Part shown: in pieces, positions 15,314-23,226 of the stretch
How positions within the stretch are numbered: position 1 is the stretch's first letter
How the letters are laid out: each line of letters opens with the position of its first letter
NCBI GenBank assembly: GCA_028284765.1
Contig: JANQRA010000014.1
Location: 1 to 64,000, forward strand
DNA length: 64,000 bases
Direction of reading: 5' to 3'
Source of the DNA: Acidimicrobiia bacterium
GTDB taxonomy: Bacteria > Actinomycetota > Acidimicrobiia > Spongiisociales > ZC4RG35
Program-made: the position numbers and the translations under genes
Notes under the pieces: model-generated
What the model saw: the letters and a program-made list of their open reading frames with translations, nothing else
The model's database searches: none
What the model was told of the DNA's origin: nothing

Positions 15314-15945
15314 ACGATCCTCCGTTTGCTCGCCCACCGGGCAAGCTCATGTCGGTTGGAGAGCTGAAGCTTGCGCAGCACGCTCGACACGTGCGTCTCG
15401 ACCGTCTTGATGGAGATGTTCAGCTTCCGGGCCACCTGCTTATAGGCGAAGCCACGGGCGATGAGACGCAAGACGTCCTTCTCTCGGGAAGTGAGCTGAT
15501 CGAGCTCGGGGTCGTCGTCTGATGGAATCGCACCGGCAAAGGCATCGAGCACAAACCCTGCCAACCTCGGCGAGAAAACGGCGTCTCCGGCGTTGATCCT
15601 CTTGATTGCCTCCTCGAGTTCGGAGGGCTCGATGGTCTTCGTGACGTACCCCCTCGCCCCGGCGCGGATCATTGCTATGACATCTTCCGCCTGATCTGAA
15701 ACAGACAGGGCGAGGAACTTCACGTCCGGGGTCGTCTCGGTCACGCCTTCGACCACGGCGATTCCACCGCCGTCCGGCATGTGTACATCGACGAGCACCA
15801 CATCAGGGACCAACCCTCGAATCTCCTCGATCGCAGTGTCGACGTCGTAGGCAGACCCAACCACCTGGAAGGTGTCATCCAGCTCCGCCTTCACCCCAGA
15901 GAGGAAGAGGCGATGGTCATCGACGAGATAGACCCGGACGCTCAT
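15310..15945 (-). CDS. NarL/LuxR-type response regulator
   Basis: 211 residues. The receiver domain has the acidic pair Asp9-Asp10, phosphoacceptor Asp53 (VVLVDVHMPDGGG) and a conserved Lys near 101 (VTKTIEP). The output domain (about 148-205) is a LuxR helix-turn-helix (LTSREKDVLRLIARG, NISIKTVETHVSSVLRKL). It is the partner of the kinase just upstream; the genes overlap by ATGA. By analogy to LiaR or VraR it would control the divergent PspC/LiaF-like operon, but no operator was identified. Confidence 0.93.
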   Translation of the reverse strand: MSVRVYLVDDHRLFLSGVKAELDDTFQVVGSAYDVDTAIEEIRGLVPDVVLVDVHMPDGGGIAVVEGVTETTPDVKFLALSVSDQAEDVIAMIRAGARGYVTKTIEPSELEEAIKRINAGDAVFSPRLAGFVLDAFAGAIPSDDDPELDQLTSREKDVLRLIARGFAYKQVARKLNISIKTVETHVSSVLRKLQLSNRHELARWASKRRIV

Positions 15946-17099
15946 AACTCGACCCTCATCACCACTTCTGTGCCCTCCCCTGGCTCGCTCATGACCTCGG
16001 CATATCCGCCAGCCCGCTCAAGCCGTGACATGATCGAATCGGAGATGCCTTTCCTGTCGGCACCCACCTGTGCAAGTTCGAAACCCTTTCCCTGGTCGGT
16101 GACGAAAACAGTCAGCTGGTCTTCCTCCACCTCGACGTAGAGCGATATCCGCTCGGCCCCTGAGTGTTTCGCCGCGTTGACCAATGCTTCTGAGCTGGCA
16201 GCTATCAGAGGCTTCGTGTTGTCCGTGATCGGGTGATCGCCGACAACCACCACGTCGATTGGAACCTGGAAGTCACTCTCCACCTTGGCCGCAGTCTGTT
16301 TCAACGCCGTAGACACGAGGTCCACACCGTCCAGCGGGACGTTTCCATATAGCCAGTCCCGGAGCTCAGATTCTTGGTGCCTCGCAAGCATTGCCATCCG
16401 ACCCGGGTCATCACTTCTTTGAATCAGAGCCAAGGTTTGAAGTACCGAATCGTGGAGGTGAGCGGCAACCTCGGCCCGTTCTTCCTGTCGAACACGCTCG
16501 CTCCGTTCCTCCCCAAGGTCGTGAATCAGCCTCCGAACCCACGGACCGAAAGCTACGACCAGACCGAGCCCCGTCAGCGATACAGCAAGGAAGACGAGGC
16601 CGAACTCGAACACTCCGCCGACGGAGGTGGTGAAGATCGCCAGACCCCCAATGAGGAGGCCCATTCCGAGGATTATGCGGATCCGGCTCGGCCGGTCGAC
16701 TGACGGGTCCATCAGAGCCGCCAATGGTCCCGCCTTGGACGTGTCGGTGAGGAAAGCCGTTCCGAAGGCGAGGGTTCCGGCCGTCAGGACGACCGCTGGG
16801 TTCGGCCACCAACCCATAAAGGCGAGCATCACCATCGCCCCGGCAAACACCAATCCGAGACCCACCGCTTGAGTCGGGTCGATTTCGGCCGGTTCAGTGT
16901 CCTCGACCCTGTCCAGGGTTACGAGCCAGAGAGCCAGATAGATCAGCCCTCCCAACCCCCAAATCGTGCCAAGTGTGATGAAGGCAGCTCGGACATAGAC
17001 CGCCGGGATACCGAGGGAATCGGCAAGGCCGCCACAGACCCCGGCGACTACGCGTTCGGAGCGCCGTCGCGCGAGACGAAATGTCGGAGTGGTGGCCAT
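15942..17099 (-). CDS. PspC-domain sensor histidine kinase
   Basis: 385 residues. A PspC domain occupies about residues 8-62 (VVAGVCGGLADSLGIPAVYV then a membrane helix), followed by about four more transmembrane helices to about 195. The cytoplasmic part carries a HisKA_3 H-box (EVAAHLHDSVLQTLALIQRS, phospho-His near 215) and an HATPase domain (EALVNAAKHSG, VTDQGKGFELAQVG). It would sense the membrane or a PspC/LiaF partner and phosphorylate the adjacent regulator. The PspC-kinase fusion is recurrent in Actinobacteria. It is divergent from a second PspC protein at 17221. Confidence 0.9.
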   Translation of the reverse strand: MATTPTFRLARRRSERVVAGVCGGLADSLGIPAVYVRAAFITLGTIWGLGGLIYLALWLVTLDRVEDTEPAEIDPTQAVGLGLVFAGAMVMLAFMGWWPNPAVVLTAGTLAFGTAFLTDTSKAGPLAALMDPSVDRPSRIRIILGMGLLIGGLAIFTTSVGGVFEFGLVFLAVSLTGLGLVVAFGPWVRRLIHDLGEERSERVRQEERAEVAAHLHDSVLQTLALIQRSDDPGRMAMLARHQESELRDWLYGNVPLDGVDLVSTALKQTAAKVESDFQVPIDVVVVGDHPITDNTKPLIAASSEALVNAAKHSGAERISLYVEVEEDQLTVFVTDQGKGFELAQVGADRKGISDSIMSRLERAGGYAEVMSEPGEGTEVVMRVEL

Positions 17100-17220
17100 T
17101 GGTATGAATCTTGCCGTCTGTTGGTCGATTCCTCAATCGGGGATTCCCCCGAAACGCTCAGGGTCGTATCAGGGGCGTCCCCAATATCATTCTGAGCCGA
17201 TCTCTGGCCCAATAGGGAAC

Positions 17221-18453
17221 ATGGATGACACAACTACACAGACTGAGGAGCAGGTGACAGCTCCTCCGACGCCTGCCGAAGACTTCGTTCGGCCGGTCGC
17301 CGACCGAATGGTGGCCGGGGTCGCCCAAGGTGTCGCTCAGCGTTTTGGCGCACCTACCTGGGTGATCCGGCTGGCGTTCATCGTCAGCGCATTCGTTGGG
17401 GGACTAGGAATCGTCGCCTATCTGGCGATATGGGGACTCGTTCGATCCGAAGATGAGGCCGACTCGCCGCTTGAGCGGTTCTTTGCCTCTGACCACTCCG
17501 CCAACAGCTGGATTGGCGTCGCAATCATCACCGTTGGTGCGCTGATCCTTCTTGGAAATGTCACCTTCCTCAGTGGTGAGTTTCTCTGGTCTATCGGCCT
17601 GATCGTCATCGGAATCCTCCTCTACACGGGCTACATCAACGGTCCGAGCGGAAGTGATGCCGGTGATGACGGTGACGACAACGTCGACAAGGAGGGAGTT
17701 CAACCAGTGAGCACAACCACTGACACACTTGTCGCTGAGACCAAGCCTTCCGGGGACTCCCCCTCCGGTGGCGCACCGACAGTGGCCCCAACTCCAGCTC
17801 CACCGCCTCCCCGGCCGGTGAAGCCAAGAGAGACTTCGATTCTCGGTCGCCTGACAATCGGTCTCGCGCTGGTGGGCATGGGGGTTCTCGCAATCCTCGA
17901 CCAGATCGATGCGATACCGATAGATGCGGATCCTCGTCACTACCTGGCATTGACAGTGACAATCATTGGGGTTGGCTTGATCGTCGGGGCCATTCTTGGC
18001 CGAGCGCGGTGGCTGATCATCGTCGCAGCTTTCCTGGTACCGATGCTTCTCTTCTCCCCCGCCTTTGAGTACGACTGGAGTGAGGACACCTTTGACACCG
18101 TCTTCCGACCAACGTCCTTCAACGGCCTGCAGCAGACGTACCAACAGGACGTCGGGAACATGGTGATCGACCTCACCGATCTTCCATGGAACGGTCAGAT
18201 GATTGAGATCGAAGCCAGCGTCGACCTTGGCAACCTCGAGGTCCGCGTCCCAGAAAACGTCTCGATTGTCGGAAGGGCTTCTGTTGATGTGGGTCGAGCG
18301 GCAGGACCGCTCGGCGAATCGTTTGGATTCGGTGACCCGTCGGTGGCACTCGACTGGCCGGGCGACGCCGGAAGCGTCGATCTGGACCTGACTGTCGACG
18401 TCGGCAACGTCGAGGTGCGACTGAGACCTGCCACAACGGGGGTGACGCCATGA
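17221..18453 (+). CDS. PspC domain protein with LiaF-like C-terminus
   Basis: 410 residues from ATG 17221. Residues about 25-80 are PspC (RMVAGVAQGVAQRFGAP then GLGIVAYLAIWGLV), followed by two helices, an acidic/Pro-rich linker (about 140-200, APTPAPPPPRPVK), three more helices, and a C-terminal beta domain with repeated DVGNMVIDLTDLPW, VDLGNLEVRVPENV and VDVGNVEVRLRP units, the LiaF (DUF2154) pattern. It combines two envelope-stress modules in one chain, so it probably reports to the divergent PspC kinase. It is followed by a small membrane protein overlapping by four bases. Confidence 0.8.
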   Translation: MDDTTTQTEEQVTAPPTPAEDFVRPVADRMVAGVAQGVAQRFGAPTWVIRLAFIVSAFVGGLGIVAYLAIWGLVRSEDEADSPLERFFASDHSANSWIGVAIITVGALILLGNVTFLSGEFLWSIGLIVIGILLYTGYINGPSGSDAGDDGDDNVDKEGVQPVSTTTDTLVAETKPSGDSPSGGAPTVAPTPAPPPPRPVKPRETSILGRLTIGLALVGMGVLAILDQIDAIPIDADPRHYLALTVTIIGVGLIVGAILGRARWLIIVAAFLVPMLLFSPAFEYDWSEDTFDTVFRPTSFNGLQQTYQQDVGNMVIDLTDLPWNGQMIEIEASVDLGNLEVRVPENVSIVGRASVDVGRAAGPLGESFGFGDPSVALDWPGDAGSVDLDLTVDVGNVEVRLRPATTGVTP

Positions 18454-18710
18454 AGCGCCACAAGTTCGACACACTCTCGTTTGTGTCGGGAGTGTTCATC
18501 ACGGTTGTAGGGTTGATCTTCCTGCTCCCTGCCGAGGCATCAGATCTCGTCGACTTCTTCGGAGGCTTTGACGACCTGACGAGTTGGTTCTGGCCGCTCG
18601 CATTCCTCGCAGTCGGTGCTCTGGTCCTAGTACCGCTTCTATTTAGGAAGACGGGTCAAGAGGATTCGGATGCCGACGAGTCCACCAAAGACGCGACAAG
18701 CACTCTGTAG
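18450..18710 (+). CDS. Small two-helix membrane protein
   Basis: 86 residues, ATG overlapping the stop of the PspC/LiaF-like gene (ATGA). Two hydrophobic helices (VSGVFITVVGLIFLLP and WPLAFLAVGALVLVPLLF) are followed by an acidic tail (QEDSDADESTKDATSTL). It is presumably a partner or accessory of the PspC protein, by coupling only. Its last 55 bases overlap the convergent TauE/SafE gene. Confidence 0.65.
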   Translation: MKRHKFDTLSFVSGVFITVVGLIFLLPAEASDLVDFFGGFDDLTSWFWPLAFLAVGALVLVPLLFRKTGQEDSDADESTKDATSTL

Positions 18711-19459
18711 ATCGACCTCAACGCAACAAACAACACAAGGAACCCAAAAACCAGACTCAAAGTCCGCTCATTGGTTCCAAGGGCGATAAGTGAGCCCACG
18801 ATCGATCCCACGACGCCCCCTCCACCTGCCACCGCAGCCTCGAGGGGGCGTACGTTTTGGTTGCGGAAGTTGACGATGGTCCCGGCTATCGCCGTGAAGA
18901 TGATCGCCACCAGCGATGTGCCCTGGGCCTCGTGCTGCTCGAGGCCCAGCAGAAAGACCGAAGACGGGACGATCACGACGCCTCCTCCGATACCTGCCAA
19001 TCCTGCGAAGAATCCCGCCACCAGTCCTATCCCCAAAGCGATGGCCGTTTGTGCCGGTGTGGCCAGATCAGCAGTACCGGGCAATGGACTACCGCCGAGT
19101 ATCAACCTGAGGGCGGCGATGAGCAGGACAATCGCAAACACGATCGTCAGCGACCTCGAACTGATGCGGTTCATCACCGTGGCGCCGATGACCGACCCAA
19201 CCACTCCGCCGATGCCGATGGTCACACCCAGCCCGACATCGATCTCGCCGGATGCCCCAAACGAGATTGCACCGGCGACCGCGATGAAGATGATGGCGGC
19301 GAGAGAGGTCCCATGGGCGCGATGCTGCGGCATCCCCACGGCGACAAGCAAGGGCACGAGGATGATCCCTCCGCCGACACCGAGTCCACCGCCAAGAGTC
19401 CCTGCGGCCAGGCCAATGAGCGCCAGCTTCCACGGCTGGATCGAGAACTGGCTGTTCAC
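18656..19459 (-). CDS. TauE/SafE family sulfite/organosulfur exporter-like permease
   Basis: 267 residues from GTG 19459; the open frame upstream is Arg-rich and antisense to fxsA. The two-fold repeated family motif is clear: GLAAGTLGGGLGVGGGIILVP with HRAHGTSLAAIIF in the first half and GLVAGFFAGLAGIGGGVVIVP with HEAQGTSLVAIIFTA in the second, eight helices in all. Members export sulfite, sulfoacetate or other small anions across the inner membrane. No sulfur genes are adjacent, so the substrate is open. Confidence 0.85.
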   Translation of the reverse strand: MNSQFSIQPWKLALIGLAAGTLGGGLGVGGGIILVPLLVAVGMPQHRAHGTSLAAIIFIAVAGAISFGASGEIDVGLGVTIGIGGVVGSVIGATVMNRISSRSLTIVFAIVLLIAALRLILGGSPLPGTADLATPAQTAIALGIGLVAGFFAGLAGIGGGVVIVPSSVFLLGLEQHEAQGTSLVAIIFTAIAGTIVNFRNQNVRPLEAAVAGGGGVVGSIVGSLIALGTNERTLSLVFGFLVLFVALRSIYRVLVASLVDSSASESS

Positions 19460-19509
19460 GGCTGCGAGGTTAGAGCCTCGTTGACCCCGAGCCTCGGTAG
19501 CCTTGGCCC

Positions 19510-19947
19510 GTGCGCTTCTTCGCCGTCTTCGCTCTGATCGCTCTCGCCGAGATGATGACCTTCTTCTGGGTCGAGTCCCGGATTGGCCTCGGTTGGGCCC
19601 TTGGCCTCGCCTTGACCACCGCAATCATCGGAAGTGTGCTCGTCAAGCGTGCCGGACTATCGGTGCTCCGTGCCATCCGTTCAAAGGCCGAACAAGGAAA
19701 GCTGCCTGGACGCGAGCTCACTCACGGTGCGGCAATCCTGGTATCGGGTGCGTTCCTGATCTCACCGGGATTCATCACCGACACACTCGGATTCCTCTTG
19801 CTGTTGCCTGTGATCAGAGACTTGATTCACCGGTTCATCGTGAAGCGGTTCGGTGATCGGATCACTGTTGTCTCGTCATTTGGCGGCACTACCCGAATCG
19901 ATCGCACTGACGAAATCATCGACGTCGAAGGCTGGGACTCGGACTGA
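19510..19947 (+). CDS. fxsA: FxsA family membrane protein
   Basis: 145 residues, GTG start. The N-terminus FALIALAEMMTFFWVESRIG with helix 2 (ALGLALTTAIIGSVLV), the central RAIRSKAEQGKLPGRELTHG and the helices ISPGFITDTLGFLLLLPVIR match FxsA, a cytoplasmic-membrane protein named for suppressing phage exclusion in E. coli. The acidic tail is typical. Its normal role is not known. It is divergent from the TauE/SafE gene by 50 bases. Confidence 0.85.
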   Translation: MRFFAVFALIALAEMMTFFWVESRIGLGWALGLALTTAIIGSVLVKRAGLSVLRAIRSKAEQGKLPGRELTHGAAILVSGAFLISPGFITDTLGFLLLLPVIRDLIHRFIVKRFGDRITVVSSFGGTTRIDRTDEIIDVEGWDSD

Positions 19948-19960
19948 CATCCACACTGGA

Positions 19961-19995
19961 GTGCATTGACCGTTACTGAACACTGGTCATTGCAC
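19961..19995. terminator. Palindrome between fxsA and tRNA-Ile2
   Basis: GTGCATTGACC and GGTCATTGCAC form an 11-bp inverted repeat with one mismatch and a 13-base loop containing CTGAACA. It lies between two convergent transcription units and has no T tract. It shares arm and loop sequence with the element at 62255-62289. Confidence 0.6.
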
Positions 19996-20012
19996 GTCGG
20001 TCGAGTTTGCGA

Positions 20013-20048
20013 CGTGGGCCCTGCAGGATTTGAACCTGCAACCAACGG
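20013..20048 (-). repeat. 36-bp direct repeat, partial copy of tRNA-Ile2 3' end
   Basis: Identical to 20144-20179. It contains the last 34 bases of the tRNA plus two flanking bases. Beyond it, scattered matches such as GAGTCCGCTGC at 20067-20077 suggest that a longer, decayed tRNA copy was once here. Confidence 0.85.
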
Positions 20049-20094
20049 CCCCATGAAGAGCGCTGTGAGTCCGCTGCAGAGCAGCAGCATGGCT

Positions 20095-20115
20095 GGAGTT
20101 TCCGGAGGAAACTCC
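20095..20115. other. Perfect 9-bp hairpin between the tRNA copies
   Basis: GGAGTTTCC and GGAAACTCC form a perfect stem with a three-base loop (GGA). It lies just downstream of the intact tRNA on the minus strand and could act as its terminator or processing stem, although no T tract follows. Confidence 0.5.
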
Positions 20116-20143
20116 GTTAGCGAGGAGCGAAGCGACGAAGCGG

Positions 20144-20179
20144 CGTGGGCCCTGCAGGATTTGAACCTGCAACCAACGG
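20144..20179 (-). repeat. 36-bp direct repeat inside intact tRNA-Ile2
   Basis: Second copy of the repeat at 20013-20048, covering the 3' part of the complete tRNA gene. The offset between copies is 131 bp. Confidence 0.85.
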
Positions 20180-20220
20180 ATTATGAGTCCGCTGCTCTGA
20201 CCAGATTGAGCTAAGGGCCC
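20146..20220 (-). tRNA. tRNA with anticodon CAT, probably tRNA-Ile2
   Basis: Cloverleaf on the minus strand: acceptor GGGCCCT/AGGGCCC, D-stem GCTC/GAGC, anticodon stem GCGGA/TCCGT with loop CTCATAA, T-stem GCAGG/CCTGC with loop TTCAAAT, discriminator A. CAT could mean Met, but the CCTTAGCTCA opening and GACTCATAATC anticodon arm resemble known AUA-reading tRNA-Ile2, in which C34 is modified to lysidine. No CCA is encoded. Confidence 0.85.
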
Positions 20221-20332
20221 GGGCAGGAAAGCGTAACCAGCAGACCAACCCTGAAAGAAATGTTGGATTCGGCACACTTTCGTCAACACGATCGTTGGCC
20301 AATTGATAGGTTTGGGATTCCACCTGCCATCA

Positions 20333-20345
20333 GAGAGGAGTCCCC
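20333..20345 (+). promoter_or_regulatory. Strong ribosome site for the cox-type operon
   Basis: AGAGAGGAG lies five bases before the ATG at 20346, close to the full anti-Shine-Dalgarno complement, and fixes the start of the small subunit. Confidence 0.7.
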
Positions 20346-20846
20346 ATGGAAGTGTCTATGACCGTGAATGGACGGGAGGTCTCGGCGGATGTCGAACCGA
20401 GGACCCTTTTGGTCCACTTTCTGAGGGAAGAACTACGTCTGACCGGCACTCACGTCGGGTGTGAGACGGGATACTGCGGCGCCTGCACTGTCCATGTCGA
20501 TGGGCAAGCAATCAAATCGTGCACGATGCTCGCCGTCCAGGCCAACGGCAGCGAGGTCAAGACGATCGAAGGCCTTGCCAGCAATGGCGACCTCCATCCC
20601 GTCCAGGAAGGCTTCTGGGAGCGTCACGGCTTGCAGTGTGGGTTCTGCACACCGGGCATGATCATGTCAGCCACTGCATTGCTCGACGAGAATTCCAACC
20701 CCTCGGAGGACGAGATCAGGCACGGCATCGAGGGCAATCTCTGTCGATGCACCGGATATCACAACATCGTCAGAGCGGTTGAGTACGCCGGCGCCAAGAT
20801 GCGTGGCGAAGATCCACCGCCGCCCGACTGGGAGGGAGCCGAATAA
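20346..20846 (+). CDS. CoxS-type 2Fe-2S subunit of a molybdenum hydroxylase
   Basis: 166 residues. The plant-type ferredoxin cluster is [15 protein letters not shown] plus a following Cys (KSCTML), and the second 2Fe-2S cluster uses CGFCTPGM and CRCTGY. This is the small subunit of the xanthine dehydrogenase/CO dehydrogenase family; it passes electrons from the molybdenum site to FAD. It is first in the operon and overlaps the large-subunit gene (TAATG). It begins after tRNA-Ile2 with a strong ribosome site. Confidence 0.93.
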   Translation: MEVSMTVNGREVSADVEPRTLLVHFLREELRLTGTHVGCETGYCGACTVHVDGQAIKSCTMLAVQANGSEVKTIEGLASNGDLHPVQEGFWERHGLQCGFCTPGMIMSATALLDENSNPSEDEIRHGIEGNLCRCTGYHNIVRAVEYAGAKMRGEDPPPPDWEGAE

Positions 20847-23224
20847 TGGCTACTTCCAGCGCTTTGGGAGGCTCTGTCCGAAGACGTGAGGACCCTGCTC
20901 TCATCCAGGGCAAAGGCCTCTACACCGACGACTACATCCCCCACGGAACCGCATACGTTGCCTTTGCCAGAAGCCCCTATGCGTCAGCAACCATCAACTC
21001 CATCGACACGTCTGCTGCAGAGTCGGCCGATGGCGTCGTGGCTGTGTTCACGGCGGACGATGTCAGTCACCTCGGCGATCTGATAGCCCAAGTCGTTGTC
21101 GCCCGCGGCCGTCCACTCATGGCCGGGACGAAAGTGAAGCATGTTGGTGAGGCAGTGGCCATGGTGGTGGCTGAGTCAGCTCGGCAGGCCAGAGACGCGG
21201 TCGATCTGATCGATATCGACTACGACCCGCACAAGGCCGTCATCGACATGAGAGAGGCAGTCAAAGACGAGGTGCTCGTCCATGACGACCTCGAGTCGAA
21301 CACGGTCGTCGCCTGGGAGGCAGGCCCATTTGGCGACGAAGAGGCGATAGCGGCCACCAAGCAGACCATCGCTGACGCCAAAGACCGGGACGACACGGTG
21401 ACGGTTTCGATCGAAGCCGTCAACCAACGCCTCATCCCCGTGGCGATCGAACCACGTTCGGTTGTTGCCGAGTGGGACGACGGGTACCAACGCTTTAGGG
21501 TTCACACCAGCTCGCAGGTGCCGCACGCCCTCATGGGCGCCATCAAGACCACTTTCGGTCTCAACGCCAACCAGGTTCATGTAACCGCTCCTGAAGTTGG
21601 CGGTGGGTTTGGTGTGAAACTCAACGTCTACAACGACGAGATCCTGACGTGCTTCGCAGCGCAGAAGCTCGACAGGCCGATCAAGTGGACGGAGAGTCGG
21701 CGTGAGGCTCCCGGAAGCTCGATACAGGGTCGCGGCTGGGTTGGCACGGCCACTGTGGTGGGCACCAACGATGGCGAGATTCTGGGCTACGAGCTGGACG
21801 TCTTGTCAGACATGGGTGCCTACGAGCAGAACTTCACTGCTGCCATCCCCTTCCTCGGCTTGTTCGTCGGATCGGGTCAGTACAAGTTCCCCACCCATTG
21901 GAAAGCCACCTGTGTCTTCACCAACACGATGACGACCGATGCCTACCGGGGTGCAGGCCGACCGGAGGCCGCCTACTACCTGGAGCGCGTCATCGACGCC
22001 TACGCCAGAGAGATTGGTGTCGACCCGGTCGAAGTTCGCAAGAAGAACTTCATCGATAAGTTCGACGAGGCTGTGGTCTCACCGATCGGTTTTGCCATCG
22101 ATACCGGGGACTACTCGACCAACATCGACAAGCTGGTCGAAGTCTCCGACTACGAGGCACTCAAAGCCGAGCGAGACAAGGCACGAGAAGAGGGTCGATA
22201 CGTAGGGATAGGTGTCTCCGCCTACTGCGAGGTTTGCGGATTCGCTCCCACTGCACTGTCCGAGCTCGGATTCTCATGGGCCACCTACGGGCTACCGGCC
22301 GGCTTCTACGGAACCGGATTGGTTCGCGTGAATCCCGACACATCGGTGACTGTCATCACCGGAACCGGGCCCAGTGGTCAGGGACACCAGACTTCCTGGG
22401 CACAGCTGGTTTCGGACCGGCTCGGGATACCAATCGAGAAGATCCGGGTGATCCACGGCGACACTGAAGAATCCCCGATGGGCATCGGCACGTTCGGGAG
22501 CCGGTCACTCGCCGTAGATGGAGCAGCAACATTCGACGCGGCAGAGCGTGTCGCACGGAAGGCCAAGAACATCGCGGCACATCTGTTGGAAGCCTCGGCG
22601 GAGGACATCGAACTCGACGCCGACGGCGGGCACGTTGTTGGTTCGCCCGACAGCACTGTTCCCTGGGACGACATCGCAGCCGCCGCCTATCTCCCCCACC
22701 GTCTCGGTGAAAGCGAGATTGAAGGCGGACTCGAATCCCACGTCGTTTTCGACCCACCCAACGCCACCTGGCCGTTTGGGTCGCATCTGGCGATGGTCGA
22801 GGTGGATGCTGAGACGGGGAACGTCGAGATCCTCCGTTACATCACGGTGGATGACTGCGGAAACGTGGTCAACCCGATGATCGTCGCTGGTCAGGTTCAC
22901 GGGGGAATCACCCAAGGAATCGGGCAGGCGATGTTCGAAGAGGCGGTATACGACTCAGACGGCAACATGCTGACAGGGTCGCTGCTGGACTACCCGATCC
23001 CGACGGCCGGTGACCTGCCGAACTTCGAGCTGAGTAGCACGGTCACTCCGACCAACATCAACTCGCTCGGCGCCAAGGGCATCGGCGAGGCTGGAACGAT
23101 CGGGTCTGCTCAGACCATCGTCAACGCTGTGGTCGATGCACTCGCACCTCTCGGTGTGAAACACGTCGATATGCCACTGAGACCGAAACGGGTCTGGGCC
23201 GCCATCCAGGAAGCAAGGGGTTAA
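20846..23224 (+). CDS. Molybdopterin-binding large subunit, form II CoxL-like
   Basis: 792 residues. The aldehyde oxidase/xanthine dehydrogenase 'a/b hammerhead' domain is N-terminal (DPALIQGKGLYTDDY), followed by the molybdopterin domains (GGGFGVKLNVYNDE, TGTGPSGQGHQTSWAQLVSD, GAKGIGEAGTIGS). The active-site loop reads AYRGAGR, the form II signature, not the AYXCSFR of true CO dehydrogenase. Its substrate is therefore uncertain (aromatic, purine or aldehyde are all possible). The C-terminal Glu in KGIGEAG is the expected catalytic base. CoxS precedes it and the FAD subunit follows two bases later. Confidence 0.92.
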   Translation: MATSSALGGSVRRREDPALIQGKGLYTDDYIPHGTAYVAFARSPYASATINSIDTSAAESADGVVAVFTADDVSHLGDLIAQVVVARGRPLMAGTKVKHVGEAVAMVVAESARQARDAVDLIDIDYDPHKAVIDMREAVKDEVLVHDDLESNTVVAWEAGPFGDEEAIAATKQTIADAKDRDDTVTVSIEAVNQRLIPVAIEPRSVVAEWDDGYQRFRVHTSSQVPHALMGAIKTTFGLNANQVHVTAPEVGGGFGVKLNVYNDEILTCFAAQKLDRPIKWTESRREAPGSSIQGRGWVGTATVVGTNDGEILGYELDVLSDMGAYEQNFTAAIPFLGLFVGSGQYKFPTHWKATCVFTNTMTTDAYRGAGRPEAAYYLERVIDAYAREIGVDPVEVRKKNFIDKFDEAVVSPIGFAIDTGDYSTNIDKLVEVSDYEALKAERDKAREEGRYVGIGVSAYCEVCGFAPTALSELGFSWATYGLPAGFYGTGLVRVNPDTSVTVITGTGPSGQGHQTSWAQLVSDRLGIPIEKIRVIHGDTEESPMGIGTFGSRSLAVDGAATFDAAERVARKAKNIAAHLLEASAEDIELDADGGHVVGSPDSTVPWDDIAAAAYLPHRLGESEIEGGLESHVVFDPPNATWPFGSHLAMVEVDAETGNVEILRYITVDDCGNVVNPMIVAGQVHGGITQGIGQAMFEEAVYDSDGNMLTGSLLDYPIPTAGDLPNFELSSTVTPTNINSLGAKGIGEAGTIGSAQTIVNAVVDALAPLGVKHVDMPLRPKRVWAAIQEARG

Positions 23225-23226
23225 TC

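Noticed and set aside
17404-18474. 356-residue minus-strand frame
   Set aside because: Antisense shadow of the PspC/LiaF-like gene, which has clear domains.
18771-19484. 237-residue plus-strand frame
   Set aside because: Shadow of the TauE/SafE gene, Pro/Thr/Ala-biased and without a family.
20146-20220. Elongator tRNA-Met
   Set aside because: The CAT anticodon would fit, but the acceptor and anticodon arm resemble lysidine-modified tRNA-Ile2; kept as probable Ile2.
20846-23224. True aerobic CO dehydrogenase
   Set aside because: The active-site loop is AYRGAGR and lacks the Cys of form I enzymes.
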